Assembly (NCBI RefSeq): GCF_947489565.1
Contig: NZ_CANLEA010000002.1
Location: forward strand, 372,001 to 436,000
Length of the DNA stretch: 64,000 nt
Reading direction: 5' to 3'
From: an uncultured Kordia sp.
GTDB taxonomy: Bacteria; Bacteroidota; Bacteroidia; Flavobacteriales; Flavobacteriaceae
The position numbers and the translations under genes are program-made. This document shows, one piece after another, positions 1 through 7,676 of the stretch (its first letter is position 1; every line of letters starts with the position of its first letter). Below the pieces are notes generated by a model, which ran no database searches, was not told the DNA's origin, and worked only from the letters and a program-made list of their open reading frames with translations.

Positions 1-1
1 T

Positions 2-376
2 ATTGATGAAGAAATCCCTGATGAAACTTGGGAAAAACTAGAATGTCCAAAATGTGGCGGATTGTTACGCCCTAATATTTTATGGTTTGATGAATATTAC
101 AATGAACGCTTATACAAAGTAGATTCTACCATGAAAATTGCTAAAAACACAGGGATTTTAATCGTTATTGGAACTTCAGGTGCTACAACATTACCATTGC
201 GATTAATTGAACAAACACTTCAGTATGGTGGTTATGTTTTAGATGTAAATCTAGAAGATAACAATATTACACGTCTTACAGAAGGTAAAAAAAGAGCGCT
301 TTCATACCGAATGACGAGTGACGAATTTTTGAGTGAGTTTCATAAAATTCTAGAAGAATGTAAAGTGATTTTATGA
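2..376 (+). CDS. Sir2-family NAD-dependent protein deacylase, C-terminal part (cut by window start)
   Basis: Sirtuins remove acyl groups from lysine using NAD and release nicotinamide and O-acyl-ADP-ribose. The frame is open from the first bases, so the N-terminal Rossmann half lies outside the window. Visible are a CPKCGG zinc-binding Cys pair followed by LRPNILWFDE, the usual sirtuin C-x-x-C...RPxxVxFxE stretch, then GTSG, the adenine-binding segment. The position usually occupied by GE reads DE, so acyl specificity is unclear. The stop overlaps the next start as ATGA, which points to translational coupling with the ADP-ribosylglycohydrolase. The family call is firm; the substrate is unknown. 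Confidence 0.85.
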   Translation: MDEEIPDETWEKLECPKCGGLLRPNILWFDEYYNERLYKVDSTMKIAKNTGILIVIGTSGATTLPLRLIEQTLQYGGYVLDVNLEDNNITRLTEGKKRALSYRMTSDEFLSEFHKILEECKVIL

Positions 377-1278
377 TTGAACAAAAACATATAAATCGCT
401 TTCAAGGAAGTATCTTATTAGGTGCTATTGGTGATGCTTGGGGAAGTGCTTATGAAAATCACACGCTTCCCGATGAAAAAGCTTTTTATCTTTTTAAAGA
501 GCCGGAAAAGCCTAAAATTTGGCAATTTACAGACGATACACAATTGACTTTAGCAACCTGTGAAGCCATTTTAGAGGATTCAACAGCAGCTCCGAAAACA
601 TTGGTGACGCATTTTCTAAAATATTACAATGAAAATCGCATCAGTGGAATCGGAGCTGCTACTTTAAAAGCATTGCAAGAATTAAATGCTGGAGCGCATT
701 GGAGTCAAACAGGAAGAAAAGGTGAATTTGCCGCAGGAAATGGAAGCGCCATGCGAATTGCTCCGTTGGCTTTTTTAAAAGATGTTTCTAGAGAACGTAT
801 TCGAGAAATAAGTTACATCACACATCAAAATGAAGAAGCTTATGTTGGCGCTTTGGCGATTGTTTTGTGTATTCAAGAAATTATAAATGACACTTGGAAC
901 AATACTTCTTTAGTAGAACGTATCATTCCACAATTGCCTGATACCAACGTAAAAGACAGATTGATTGCTTTGCGTGAATTAGAAAATACATCGATCTCTG
1001 AAATTGGCAAACTAGGAAACAATGGTTATGTTGTAAATTCGGTTCCATTAGCAATTTTTGCGGCTCAAAAAGTAAAAACGCAATCAATTACAAGTATCTT
1101 TGAAGAACTCATTACTGTTGGCGGAGATACCGATACCAATTGTTCTATTGCTGGACAAATAATGGGCACTTTCGTGGGAATTGATAAGATTCCTACAGCA
1201 TTAAAAAACAAGATAAAACCACTCGTTGGTTATGAAACCTTGCAGAATATTATCAATAAGTTACCAAATATAAATTGA
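373..1278 (+). CDS. ADP-ribosylglycohydrolase family protein (DraG/ARH)
   Basis: This family removes ADP-ribose from proteins or hydrolyses related ADP-ribose compounds using two Mg ions. The 301 residues span the whole single-domain fold. GAIGDAWG lies at about 17-24, TDDT (Mg ligands) at 53-56 and GGDTDT (second Mg site) at 250-255. The start is fixed by the ATGA overlap with the sirtuin. The pairing suggests that one enzyme makes ADP-ribose products from NAD and the other clears an ADP-ribosyl group. The actual substrate (Arg-, Ser- or DNA-linked ADP-ribose, or O-acetyl-ADP-ribose) cannot be read from the sequence. Confidence 0.9.
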   Translation: MIEQKHINRFQGSILLGAIGDAWGSAYENHTLPDEKAFYLFKEPEKPKIWQFTDDTQLTLATCEAILEDSTAAPKTLVTHFLKYYNENRISGIGAATLKALQELNAGAHWSQTGRKGEFAAGNGSAMRIAPLAFLKDVSRERIREISYITHQNEEAYVGALAIVLCIQEIINDTWNNTSLVERIIPQLPDTNVKDRLIALRELENTSISEIGKLGNNGYVVNSVPLAIFAAQKVKTQSITSIFEELITVGGDTDTNCSIAGQIMGTFVGIDKIPTALKNKIKPLVGYETLQNIINKLPNIN

Positions 1279-1324
1279 TATGTTTTGGTGAATTTTTATA
1301 GTATTTTAGAGAAAATTTAAACAC

Positions 1325-2080
1325 ATGAGAACACTCGCAATAGGAGACATACATGGAGGATTTAGAGCATTAACACAAGTGCTAGAACGCGCCAATGTAA
1401 CCACAGAAGACACCTTAATATTTATGGGGGATTATGTAGATGGATGGAGCGAATCTGCCGAATTGGTTGAGTTTTTGATAGCATTAAACACCAAACAGAA
1501 ATGTATTTTTATTCGTGGAAATCATGATGTTTGGTGTCATGAATGGTTGATGGATGGTCATATAAATGATGTTTGGTACATGCATGGCGGAAAAGAAACC
1601 TTAGAAAGTTACCAACGTGTCAAGTATGATAAACAACAACATTTAGACTTTTACGAAAATTTAGAAAACTTTCATATTGACGAGCAAAATAGATTGTTTA
1701 TTCATGCCGGATTTACTTCTATGCATGGTGTTTTAAAGGAACATTATCACAAGAATTTTTATTTTGATCGAACTTTAATTGAATGTGCAGTTGTCGTACA
1801 ACAACTTGGTATGGAAAAATTGGAGAATACAAGTTATGCACCAAGAAGATTAAAACACTATAAAGAAATTTATGTCGGACATACACCAACCATAGGTTAT
1901 GATTGCCATATACCAATGAAAGCTCACAATTTATGGGATGTAGATACAGGTGCTGCTTTTACAGGAAAACTTTCTATCTTAGACATTGATACCAAAGAAT
2001 TTTGGCAAAGTGATCCGCTTCCAGAATTGTATCCAAACGAAAAAGGGAGAAACAAAATGCGCGTCATTCGTAAAAAATGA
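1325..2080 (+). CDS. metallophosphoesterase of the Ser/Thr protein phosphatase type
   Basis: A calcineurin-like phosphoesterase that uses two metal ions to hydrolyse phosphate esters. All metal motifs are present: GDIHGG at 7-12, GDYVDG at 35-40, RGNHD at 64-68, and a late GHTPT with a further His/Asp-rich end. The 251 residues match small bacterial PPP phosphatases. No signal peptide is seen, so it is cytoplasmic. It lies 46 bases after the ADP-ribosylglycohydrolase, and its stop overlaps the following ATG (ATGA), placing it in the same operon. The substrate could be phosphoprotein or a nucleotide; the context favours NAD- or ADP-ribose-related work but does not prove it. Confidence 0.85.
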   Translation: MRTLAIGDIHGGFRALTQVLERANVTTEDTLIFMGDYVDGWSESAELVEFLIALNTKQKCIFIRGNHDVWCHEWLMDGHINDVWYMHGGKETLESYQRVKYDKQQHLDFYENLENFHIDEQNRLFIHAGFTSMHGVLKEHYHKNFYFDRTLIECAVVVQQLGMEKLENTSYAPRRLKHYKEIYVGHTPTIGYDCHIPMKAHNLWDVDTGAAFTGKLSILDIDTKEFWQSDPLPELYPNEKGRNKMRVIRKK

Positions 2081-2712
2081 AGTATCTAAAATCCACATAC
2101 TATTTTGATTTTGAACAGGAAGTCATTCAAAAATTAATAACTTCTTATCAAGACGAAACAATTTCAAATACAGAAAAAGCCATCGCATTGTACAACAAAG
2201 TACGTGACGATTGGAAGTACGATCCGTATACCATCAGTTTTTCAAAAGAAAACTTTCGCGCAAGCACTATTGCTCAAAAAGCAACTGGAAACTGTGTTGA
2301 AAAATCAATTGTATTAATTGCGGTTTTAAGAGCAGTTGGAATTCCTGCCAGACTACATTTAGGAAAAGTAAAAAATCATATTGCTGTAGAAAGACTCACG
2401 GAAAAATTTGGTTCTAACGAACTCACGCCACACGGAATGGTGAACGTTTTTTTAAACAATAAATGGTTAAAATTATCGCCAGCTTTTAATGCTTCTTTAT
2501 GTAAAAAGTTCAAGGTTGCACCTTTGGAGTTTGATGGAGAAAATAATTCTTTCTTGCAACAGTATAATAATCAAGGAAGCTTGTTTATGGAATATACGGA
2601 CGATTACGGGCATTTTGAAGATGTTCCGTTAGACTTCATGAAAAGAAATGTAAAAGAACACTATCCTCATATTTTTGACACTGGCGAAAATATTACAGAA
2701 TTTAAACTATAA
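2077..2712 (+). CDS. transglutaminase-like cysteine peptidase-fold protein
   Basis: The protein has a transglutaminase-like core. The nucleophile candidate is Cys73 in GNCVEKS at the head of a helix, and His119 lies in HGMVNVFLNNKW. The third catalytic residue, normally Asp in a W-x-x-x-D-P/T context, is Ser134 here (KLSPAFN), so the triad looks altered. Many bacterial members are peptidases or amidases of unknown target rather than crosslinkers. The 211-residue protein has no signal peptide. The ATGA overlap with the phosphatase suggests coupled translation and a shared pathway. Its role beside the NAD genes is unknown. Confidence 0.75.
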   Translation: MKYLKSTYYFDFEQEVIQKLITSYQDETISNTEKAIALYNKVRDDWKYDPYTISFSKENFRASTIAQKATGNCVEKSIVLIAVLRAVGIPARLHLGKVKNHIAVERLTEKFGSNELTPHGMVNVFLNNKWLKLSPAFNASLCKKFKVAPLEFDGENNSFLQQYNNQGSLFMEYTDDYGHFEDVPLDFMKRNVKEHYPHIFDTGENITEFKL

Positions 2713-2723
2713 TACAAATTCGT

Positions 2724-3176
2724 TTGAAAAAAAGTCAACTAGATATCATTCTTCTACTCGTGTTTATAATCATATTATTTTTCCCCTTATGGGACATGAG
2801 TTATAGATATCTTTGGGATTTTGATTTAGGAAATAAAGTTCATGGTAACATAGAAGATTCAGGAATATTTAAAAATGCCTGGGCAGAGCTGACCAATGAT
2901 TCTGATTATATTCAAATATACGGTTACTTCATAAAATTCCCTGTAGTATATGTGGCTATTCTGACTCAACTCATACTTATATTCAAAAGAACATGGATCA
3001 ATAAAACTGTTTGGTTATATGTTATAAACGCAATCTTTTATGGAATTTTTATGTATCTATTTTTAGTAAGTTTTGATAGGCATAAAATTGATATCAATTT
3101 AAAATTTGGAAGCTTCTTGTATTTTGGAGCGCTACTGCTGGGAATATTGAAAGAGACAATAATCGCAAAAAAATAA
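2724..3176 (+). CDS. small multi-pass membrane protein of unknown function
   Basis: The product is 150 residues with about four hydrophobic segments (about 8-25, 70-88, 94-117 and 127-145) and a roughly 45-residue loop after the first. I do not recognise a family. The start is TTG, 12 bases after the preceding stop; no better ATG lies upstream in frame. The C terminus is Lys-rich (IIAKK). It may be the last gene of the operon that begins with the sirtuin. The codon use looks normal and the frame is clean. Confidence 0.6.
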   Translation: MKKSQLDIILLLVFIIILFFPLWDMSYRYLWDFDLGNKVHGNIEDSGIFKNAWAELTNDSDYIQIYGYFIKFPVVYVAILTQLILIFKRTWINKTVWLYVINAIFYGIFMYLFLVSFDRHKIDINLKFGSFLYFGALLLGILKETIIAKK

Positions 3177-3232
3177 GTTGCTTTTTAAAATACCATAACT
3201 CATGACTCCAAAAATCCCGATTCCTTTCTAAA

Positions 3233-3310
3233 TTCAATTTCACTTTCAACTTCAAATTCAATTTCAAGTTCAATTTCAAGTTCAAGTTCAATTTCAAGTT
3301 CAACCTCAAA
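3233..3310. repeat. hexanucleotide tandem array (TTCAAN)n
   Basis: Thirteen consecutive 6-base units keep strict register. They are mostly TTCAAT or TTCAAG, with one TTCACT, two TTCAAC, a TTCAAA and a final CTCAAA. The array lies between the membrane-protein gene and the nadV promoter. On the minus strand it creates a spurious Leu-Asn-Leu-Lys reading frame. Confidence 0.9.
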
Positions 3311-3346
3311 GTTTCCCGTAATTTCAACGAATAAAACACAGATTCA

Positions 3347-3377
3347 TTTGTCAGTTTCAAAAAACATTTTATATTTG
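3347..3377 (+). promoter_or_regulatory. promoter of nadV, Bacteroidota type
   Basis: TTTG (3347-3350), 19 bases, then TATATTTG (3370-3377) fits the Bacteroidota -33/-7 consensus TTG-N19-TAnnTTTG exactly. Transcription should begin near 3383, about 23 bases before the ATG. The -7 box overlaps the left arm of the palindrome at 3374-3394. Confidence 0.7.
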
Positions 3378-3394
3378 CGTATATTTAACGCAAA
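3374..3394. promoter_or_regulatory. candidate operator: perfect 7-bp inverted repeat TTTGCGT-N7-ACGCAAA
   Basis: The arms TTTGCGT (3374-3380) and ACGCAAA (3388-3394) are exact reverse complements around a 7-base AT spacer. The palindrome covers the end of the -7 box and the expected transcription start of nadV, which is where a repressor would act. NAD salvage genes in many bacteria are controlled by Nudix-related NrtR-type repressors; assigning this site to such a regulator is inference. Confidence 0.6.
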
Positions 3395-3405
3395 ATAATA
3401 TTTAT

Positions 3406-4899
3406 ATGAATCCTTTATTGCTGACAGACGGTTACAAACTCGGACACAAAGAACAATATCCGCAAGGAACTACCAAAGTATATTCGAATTGGACGCCGCG
3501 AAAAAGTAGAATTGAAGGTATTAACAGCGTTGTCTTTTTTGGATTGCAATACTTCATTAAAGAATACCTCATCAAACAATTCAATACCGAATTTTTCAAT
3601 CAACCAAAAGCACAAGTAGTTGCTGAATACAAAAAATATGTCGATCACTATTTAGGTGTCGATTACGATATTTCACATATTGAAGATTTACACGATTTAG
3701 GCTACTTACCTATTGAAATTAAAGCCGTACCAGAAGGAACTGAAGTTCCAATTCGTGTACCAATGTTTACGGTTGTCAACACACTTCCTCAATTTTTCTG
3801 GATTACAAATTATCTAGAAACACTCCTTTCAAACATCATTTGGCAGCCATGTACTTCGGCTACCATTGCAAAGCAATACAAAACAATTTTAACGAAATAC
3901 GCGCAAGAAACTGATGAAGAAAATCTAGACTTTATCAACTGGCAAGGACACGATTTTTCTATGCGTGGTATGTCTGGAATCGAATCTTCTATCTTAAGCG
4001 GAATGGGACATGCATTGTCTTTTACCGGAAGTGACACCTTACCTGTTGCAATGAATTTAGAGAAATATTACAATACAGATGTCACGAAAGAACTAGTTAT
4101 TGGAAGTGTAAATGCTACTGAACACAGTGTCATGTGTGCTGGAAGTAAAGATGACGAAATTGAAACGTTTAGACGCTTACTAGAAACCTATCCATCAGGA
4201 ATTCTCTCTGTAGTTTCAGATACGTGGGATTTATGGAAAGTACTCACAGCATATTTACCTCAACTCAAAAAAGAAATCTTAGAACGTGATGGCAAACTCG
4301 TGATTCGTCCCGATTCTGGAAATCCAGTAGACATTATTTGTGGATGCGAGCACGAAGATGAAACGGTTGCAAAAGGTGTGATTGAACTACTGTGGGATGA
4401 ATTCGGCGGAAGCATCAATTCGCAAGGATACAAAGTATTAAATCCAAAAATTGGCGCTATTTACGGCGATAGTATTACGATTGATAGAGCTACACAAATT
4501 TGTGAACGTTTACAAGAAAAAGGATTTGCTTCTACCAATGTGGTGTTAGGCATTGGAAGTTTTACCTATCAATACAATACACGTGATACATTCGGATTTG
4601 CAATGAAAGCTACATACGTAGAAATTCATGGTGAAGGACGTGCTATTTTTAAAGATCCAATCACGGATGATGGTACCAAAAAATCTGCAAAAGGATTGAT
4701 ACAACTCTATACGGAAAACGGAAAATTGACCTATAAAGATGAATGTTCTATACAAGAAGAAAAAGAAGGCTTATTAACAACTGTTTTTAAAGATGGAAAG
4801 TTACACCAAGAACAATCATTACAAGATGTTAGAAGAATAATTTCAAAATCGATACAAGATGTTAATTATGTAAAAATGGAGACTATTGTAGATATTTAG
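3406..4899 (+). CDS. nadV: nicotinamide phosphoribosyltransferase
   Basis: It converts nicotinamide and PRPP into NMN, the first step of one-enzyme nicotinamide salvage. The 497-residue length matches the NAMPT/NadV family, which is longer than nicotinate phosphoribosyltransferases. Family stretches visible are HDFSMRGMSG, GSDTLPVA, NATEHSVMCAG (with the catalytic His), IRPDSGNP and IYGDSITIDR, which line the phosphoribosyl site. It has its own promoter and palindromic operator. Its neighbour, a sirtuin, releases nicotinamide, so the two together could form a recycling loop. NMN adenylyltransferase is not in the window. Confidence 0.95.
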   Translation: MNPLLLTDGYKLGHKEQYPQGTTKVYSNWTPRKSRIEGINSVVFFGLQYFIKEYLIKQFNTEFFNQPKAQVVAEYKKYVDHYLGVDYDISHIEDLHDLGYLPIEIKAVPEGTEVPIRVPMFTVVNTLPQFFWITNYLETLLSNIIWQPCTSATIAKQYKTILTKYAQETDEENLDFINWQGHDFSMRGMSGIESSILSGMGHALSFTGSDTLPVAMNLEKYYNTDVTKELVIGSVNATEHSVMCAGSKDDEIETFRRLLETYPSGILSVVSDTWDLWKVLTAYLPQLKKEILERDGKLVIRPDSGNPVDIICGCEHEDETVAKGVIELLWDEFGGSINSQGYKVLNPKIGAIYGDSITIDRATQICERLQEKGFASTNVVLGIGSFTYQYNTRDTFGFAMKATYVEIHGEGRAIFKDPITDDGTKKSAKGLIQLYTENGKLTYKDECSIQEEKEGLLTTVFKDGKLHQEQSLQDVRRIISKSIQDVNYVKMETIVDI

Positions 4900-4932
4900 T
4901 GGTACATTCGCCCTCCACTCAAACCATCAATA

Positions 4933-5922
4933 ATGTCAATAAAAAATATTCGTTTAGAAGTCATGCAAACTATCGAGAAGGAAATCGATGGCTACATGGA
5001 TAAATATCTAATTCCCCCCGAAAAAATATGGCAACCCACAGATTTTTTGCCAAACTCTCAAGAAGATACTTTCTTTGATGAAGTACATAAAATTAGAGAA
5101 GAAGCCAAAGAAATAGGATACGATTTATGGGTTGTATTAGTTGGCGATACTATAACAGAAGAAGCATTACCAACCTACGAATCATGGTTGATGGATGTAG
5201 AAGGTATAGATCAACATGGAAAAAATGGTTGGTCAAAATGGGTTCGTCATTGGACAGGAGAAGAAAATCGTCACGGAGATGTTTTAAATAAATATCTATA
5301 CTTATCGGGTCGTGTAGACATGCGTGAAATTGAAATTACAACGCAACACATGATTAATGATGGTTTTGATATTGGAACCGCAAATGATCCTTATAGAAAT
5401 TTTGTATACACAAGTTTCCAAGAGCTAGCAACCAATATTTCGCATAAGCGCGTTGGACAGTTGGCAAAGAAAAAAGGAAATACGCTACTAGGAAAAATGT
5501 GTAATATCATTGCAGGTGACGAAATGAGACATCATTTGGCATACAGAGAATTTGTAAAAACGATTTTAGAGTATGATCCAAGTGAAATGATGTTGGCTTT
5601 TGAAGATATGATGCGTAAAAAAATTGTCATGCCAGCACAATTTGTACGTGAATCTGGAGAAGCGATCGGAACTGCTTTTGAAAATTTCTCTAATGCCGCA
5701 CAACGTTTAGGCGTATATACTACGTATGATTATATTGATATCATGAGAAAGCTAAATGCATATTGGGAAATTGATAAATTAACCGGATTGACCGCTGCCG
5801 CAGAAAAAGCACGTGATTATGTAATGAGATTACCAGATCGTATGACACGCATTGCTGAACGTGTAGCGATTCCTGAAGATATTACAAAATTCAAATGGGT
5901 TCAAGCTAATGGAATGCTTTAA
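4933..5922 (+). CDS. acyl-ACP desaturase (soluble di-iron fatty acid desaturase)
   Basis: It introduces a cis double bond into acyl chains carried on ACP, using O2 and a di-iron centre in the cytoplasm. Iron ligands are visible as EEALPTYE (first helix), EENRHG and DEMRHH, the two E-x-x-H type motifs of the plant-type stearoyl-ACP desaturase family. The 329 residues are the usual length. It lies 33 bases after nadV and may be co-transcribed with it, but functionally it belongs to membrane lipid tuning. A strong hairpin terminator follows at 6142-6171. Confidence 0.9.
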   Translation: MSIKNIRLEVMQTIEKEIDGYMDKYLIPPEKIWQPTDFLPNSQEDTFFDEVHKIREEAKEIGYDLWVVLVGDTITEEALPTYESWLMDVEGIDQHGKNGWSKWVRHWTGEENRHGDVLNKYLYLSGRVDMREIEITTQHMINDGFDIGTANDPYRNFVYTSFQELATNISHKRVGQLAKKKGNTLLGKMCNIIAGDEMRHHLAYREFVKTILEYDPSEMMLAFEDMMRKKIVMPAQFVRESGEAIGTAFENFSNAAQRLGVYTTYDYIDIMRKLNAYWEIDKLTGLTAAAEKARDYVMRLPDRMTRIAERVAIPEDITKFKWVQANGML

Positions 5923-5925
5923 TTA

Positions 5926-5998
5926 GATTGCTTTGCTGTTAGATCGGCTTTGCCTTTTTAGAACGCTTTGCTGTTAGAACGCTGCGCTTTTAGATTAC
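5926..5998. repeat. dispersed repeat family C, copy 1 (TTAGA-nCGCT-rich)
   Basis: Short units of the form GCTTTGCTGTTAGA, GAACGCTTTGCTGTTAGA and CGCTGCGCTTTTAGA repeat here. Similar degenerate strings occur near 40260-40333 and 50854-50938, each just after or between genes. No coding potential. Confidence 0.6.
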
Positions 5999-6061
5999 TT
6001 TTTGGTTGTTAAAAACTACTTTTTAATTTAAAATTTAGCATTTTACATTTATAATTTATTA

Positions 6062-6135
6062 GATCGTCACTTCAAGTGATTTTTCTATACATTGAGTAGT
6101 ATTGAAATGAAAGAAAATTATATCGAGAAATTCAT
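6062..6135. repeat. dispersed palindromic repeat family B, copy 1 (degenerate)
   Basis: GTCACTTCAAGTGATTTTTC is followed by a TATCGAGAAATTC segment. The same pair of words recurs at 20991-21142, 32804-32931 and 40402-40534. It sits between the desaturase and its terminator and holds no gene. Confidence 0.5.
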
Positions 6136-6141
6136 AAAAAC

Positions 6142-6171
6142 AAAAACCCACTTCAATTGAAGTGGGTTTTT
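6142..6171. terminator. bidirectional intrinsic terminator
   Basis: A 13-bp perfect stem (6142-6154 and 6159-6171) with an AATT loop, A-run on the left and T-run on the right. It can end the desaturase transcript on the plus strand and the frameshifted peptide gene on the minus strand. Confidence 0.85.
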
Positions 6172-6236
6172 TACTATTCGTTGCTAACTTTCAATTATAA
6201 AATATAAAGCTCGCCAAAATTCATTTTAAATTAAGA

Positions 6237-6481
6237 TTAACCTGGACAATAACATACGGATAACACTTGTGTTTCTTCCGTTTCTCTAACACCGCAGTGA
6301 TGTTTATCACTAATACATTTACCAAAATCTATAGAACAAACACAAAGTTCAAATGTATGTCTATTGTTGGGATCACAATCCCTTGAAGGAGCAATATCAG
6401 GTTGTCCCGCTACTACAGAATAAGAGAAGTTAGAAATAGAATTTTTGTTAAGTTTTAATGATTTAAAATTCTTTTTTTCAT
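6237..6481 (-). pseudogene. Cys-rich GG-type precursor peptide, frameshifted in the A-tract after the start codon
   Basis: From ATG at 6481 the gene has seven A's then G, and it reads only MKKRILNH before a stop. With one more A, as in eight sister genes of this window, it would encode an 81-residue precursor. That product has a typical leader (KNFKSLKLNKNSISNF), then a core with six Cys (for example ELCVCSIDFGKC and SVCYCPG). The rest of the frame is intact, with no other lesion. A -1 slip on the A7-G run (AAAAAAG is a slippery heptamer) or polymerase slippage would restore the full product. It could therefore be a fresh loss, a phase-off allele, programmed slippage, or a sequencing error. 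Confidence 0.7.
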
Positions 6482-6632
6482 AATATAAAATTTAAATAAA
6501 CTCCTAAGTTTTTAAAACACGCATTAGGAATATAGACGCTTTTTAAATGAAGAGTCTTTTTTTATAATTTGTTACGAAAAAACTTATAATTTGACAAGGA
6601 AAATAAATCTTCATCTTATTCAATAAAACAAA

Positions 6633-6662
6633 AAAACCGCTTTCTTATGAGAGCAGTTTTTT
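6633..6662 (+). terminator. hairpin with T-run, no obvious gene upstream
   Basis: Stem 6633-6644 / 6649-6660 (one mismatch, one G-T pair), loop TTAT, followed by T's. No plus-strand gene ends nearby. It lies in the 6482-6776 gap, which otherwise holds only the upstream regions of the two flanking peptide genes. Confidence 0.5.
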
Positions 6663-6776
6663 CTATGTCACTTTTCTATTTTGTAATAACTTCCTGCTTT
6701 TATAAGGTAAAACCATAAACTAATTACTACGATATTTTATAGTTTTATGTGATTAAAATCTGAAAAATAAAAAATT

Positions 6777-6965
6777 ATGCTATCAAAAATTTTAGAATTA
6801 AAAAATGTAAAAGTATTACAGAAAATAGACCAACGTAATATTTCAGGAGGAAACGAAGATCATCCAGTACAACCTGTTGCTTGTCCTAATAATGTGATGT
6901 ATGCATTTTGCGAACCTTATAGCAATGTTCCTATTGTTGATCCTTGTATCGTCTGCGTGAATTAA
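6777..6965 (+). CDS. small double-glycine leader peptide, bacteriocin/RiPP-like precursor
   Basis: The 62-residue product has an amphipathic leader (LELKNVKVLQKIDQRNISGG) ending in GG at about 25-26. A short Pro/Val-rich core with four Cys (ACPN, AFCEPY, PCIVC) follows. GG leaders are cut by C39-type peptidase/ABC exporters or recognised by RiPP enzymes; neither is encoded nearby. The leader differs from the MKKKNL type found elsewhere in the window, so it may feed a different exporter. A strong terminator follows 26 bases after the stop, so this is a single-gene transcript. No exact family is assigned. Confidence 0.7.
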   Translation: MLSKILELKNVKVLQKIDQRNISGGNEDHPVQPVACPNNVMYAFCEPYSNVPIVDPCIVCVN

Positions 6966-6991
6966 TAAGAACTATTTTCAATAAAAATCAT

Positions 6992-7026
6992 AAAAAATCC
7001 GATTTCATAAGAAATCGGATTTTTTT
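6992..7026. terminator. intrinsic terminator
   Basis: ATCCGATTTC (6997-7006), ATAA loop, GAAATCGGAT (7011-7020), then T6; an A-run lies on the left. It ends the peptide gene at 6965 and, in the other direction, the minus-strand gene ending at 7056. Confidence 0.85.
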
Positions 7027-7055
7027 ATCTAGAAATTTCGAGTATGTACAATTTA

Positions 7056-7661
7056 TTATTCTTTTCCTCCATCTAAAATATCTTGCCAATCCAACAATTC
7101 ATTCCACTTTCCTTCATAGGCAAGTTTTGCTTGTCGTGGCCAAGTTCCTGGATTGTGAACTTTATAACGTTCCCCTCCACTATTTAATATTTCCTGGCAT
7201 TTTTCAACACTTGTTTCAGCAAGTCCTTTCCAAGTTGTTACATCATGATTATGGAATAACTCTTTTATTTTTGGTCCAATTCCTTCTATGATAGTCAAAT
7301 CATCTTCCTTTATTTTCTTGCCAAAAACAGCCTTTGCTGCTGCTGCATCAAACAAAATTGCACTCGCCGCTGGAGCTGCAAAAGAAGCTACTCCCAAAGC
7401 ATCAGCACTTCCTTTGGCTTCCAAACTTATTTTACTCTTTTCGCAAGCTTCTAATTGTAATTTTAAACTTTCTATCTCTGTTTTATACACATCAATATTT
7501 CCTTGTAATTCAGCAACTTCTACTTCTAGCCTCTTTACAGTTTCCAAACAATCATCGTCATTGTTATTCGTAGTATTAGCACCAAATAATCTACCTAACA
7601 GATATCCTAAAATGGCACAGATAAGTCCAACTAACAATGGAATTAATATACATAAGTTCAT
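7056..7661 (-). CDS. membrane-anchored coiled-coil protein with helix-hairpin-helix domain
   Basis: The 201-residue protein starts with a transmembrane helix (about 4-28, with the LLGRLFGA end). A short coiled coil (about 38-75, ETVKRLEVEVAELQ) and an Ala-rich linker follow. The C-terminal helix-hairpin-helix-like domain (DDLTIIEGIGPKIKELFHNHDV) resembles the HhH/DUF4332-like domains found in L21-like and flavobacterial envelope proteins. Such domains may bind DNA or mediate protein contacts; no catalytic residues are visible. It lies 15 bases after the OmpA-like gene on the same strand, so the two form a small operon. The function is unknown. Confidence 0.7.
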   Translation of the reverse strand: MNLCILIPLLVGLICAILGYLLGRLFGANTTNNNDDDCLETVKRLEVEVAELQGNIDVYKTEIESLKLQLEACEKSKISLEAKGSADALGVASFAAPAASAILFDAAAAKAVFGKKIKEDDLTIIEGIGPKIKELFHNHDVTTWKGLAETSVEKCQEILNSGGERYKVHNPGTWPRQAKLAYEGKWNELLDWQDILDGGKE

Positions 7662-7676
7662 AATTTTTATATTTTT

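Noticed and set aside
3233-3310. CRISPR array
   Set aside because: Units are 6 bases in direct contact with no spacers; no cas genes in the window.
3094-3360. 88-codon minus-strand frame rich in Leu-Asn-Leu-Lys
   Set aside because: It is a translation of the hexamer array and overlaps the end of the membrane-protein gene; no family, no start context.
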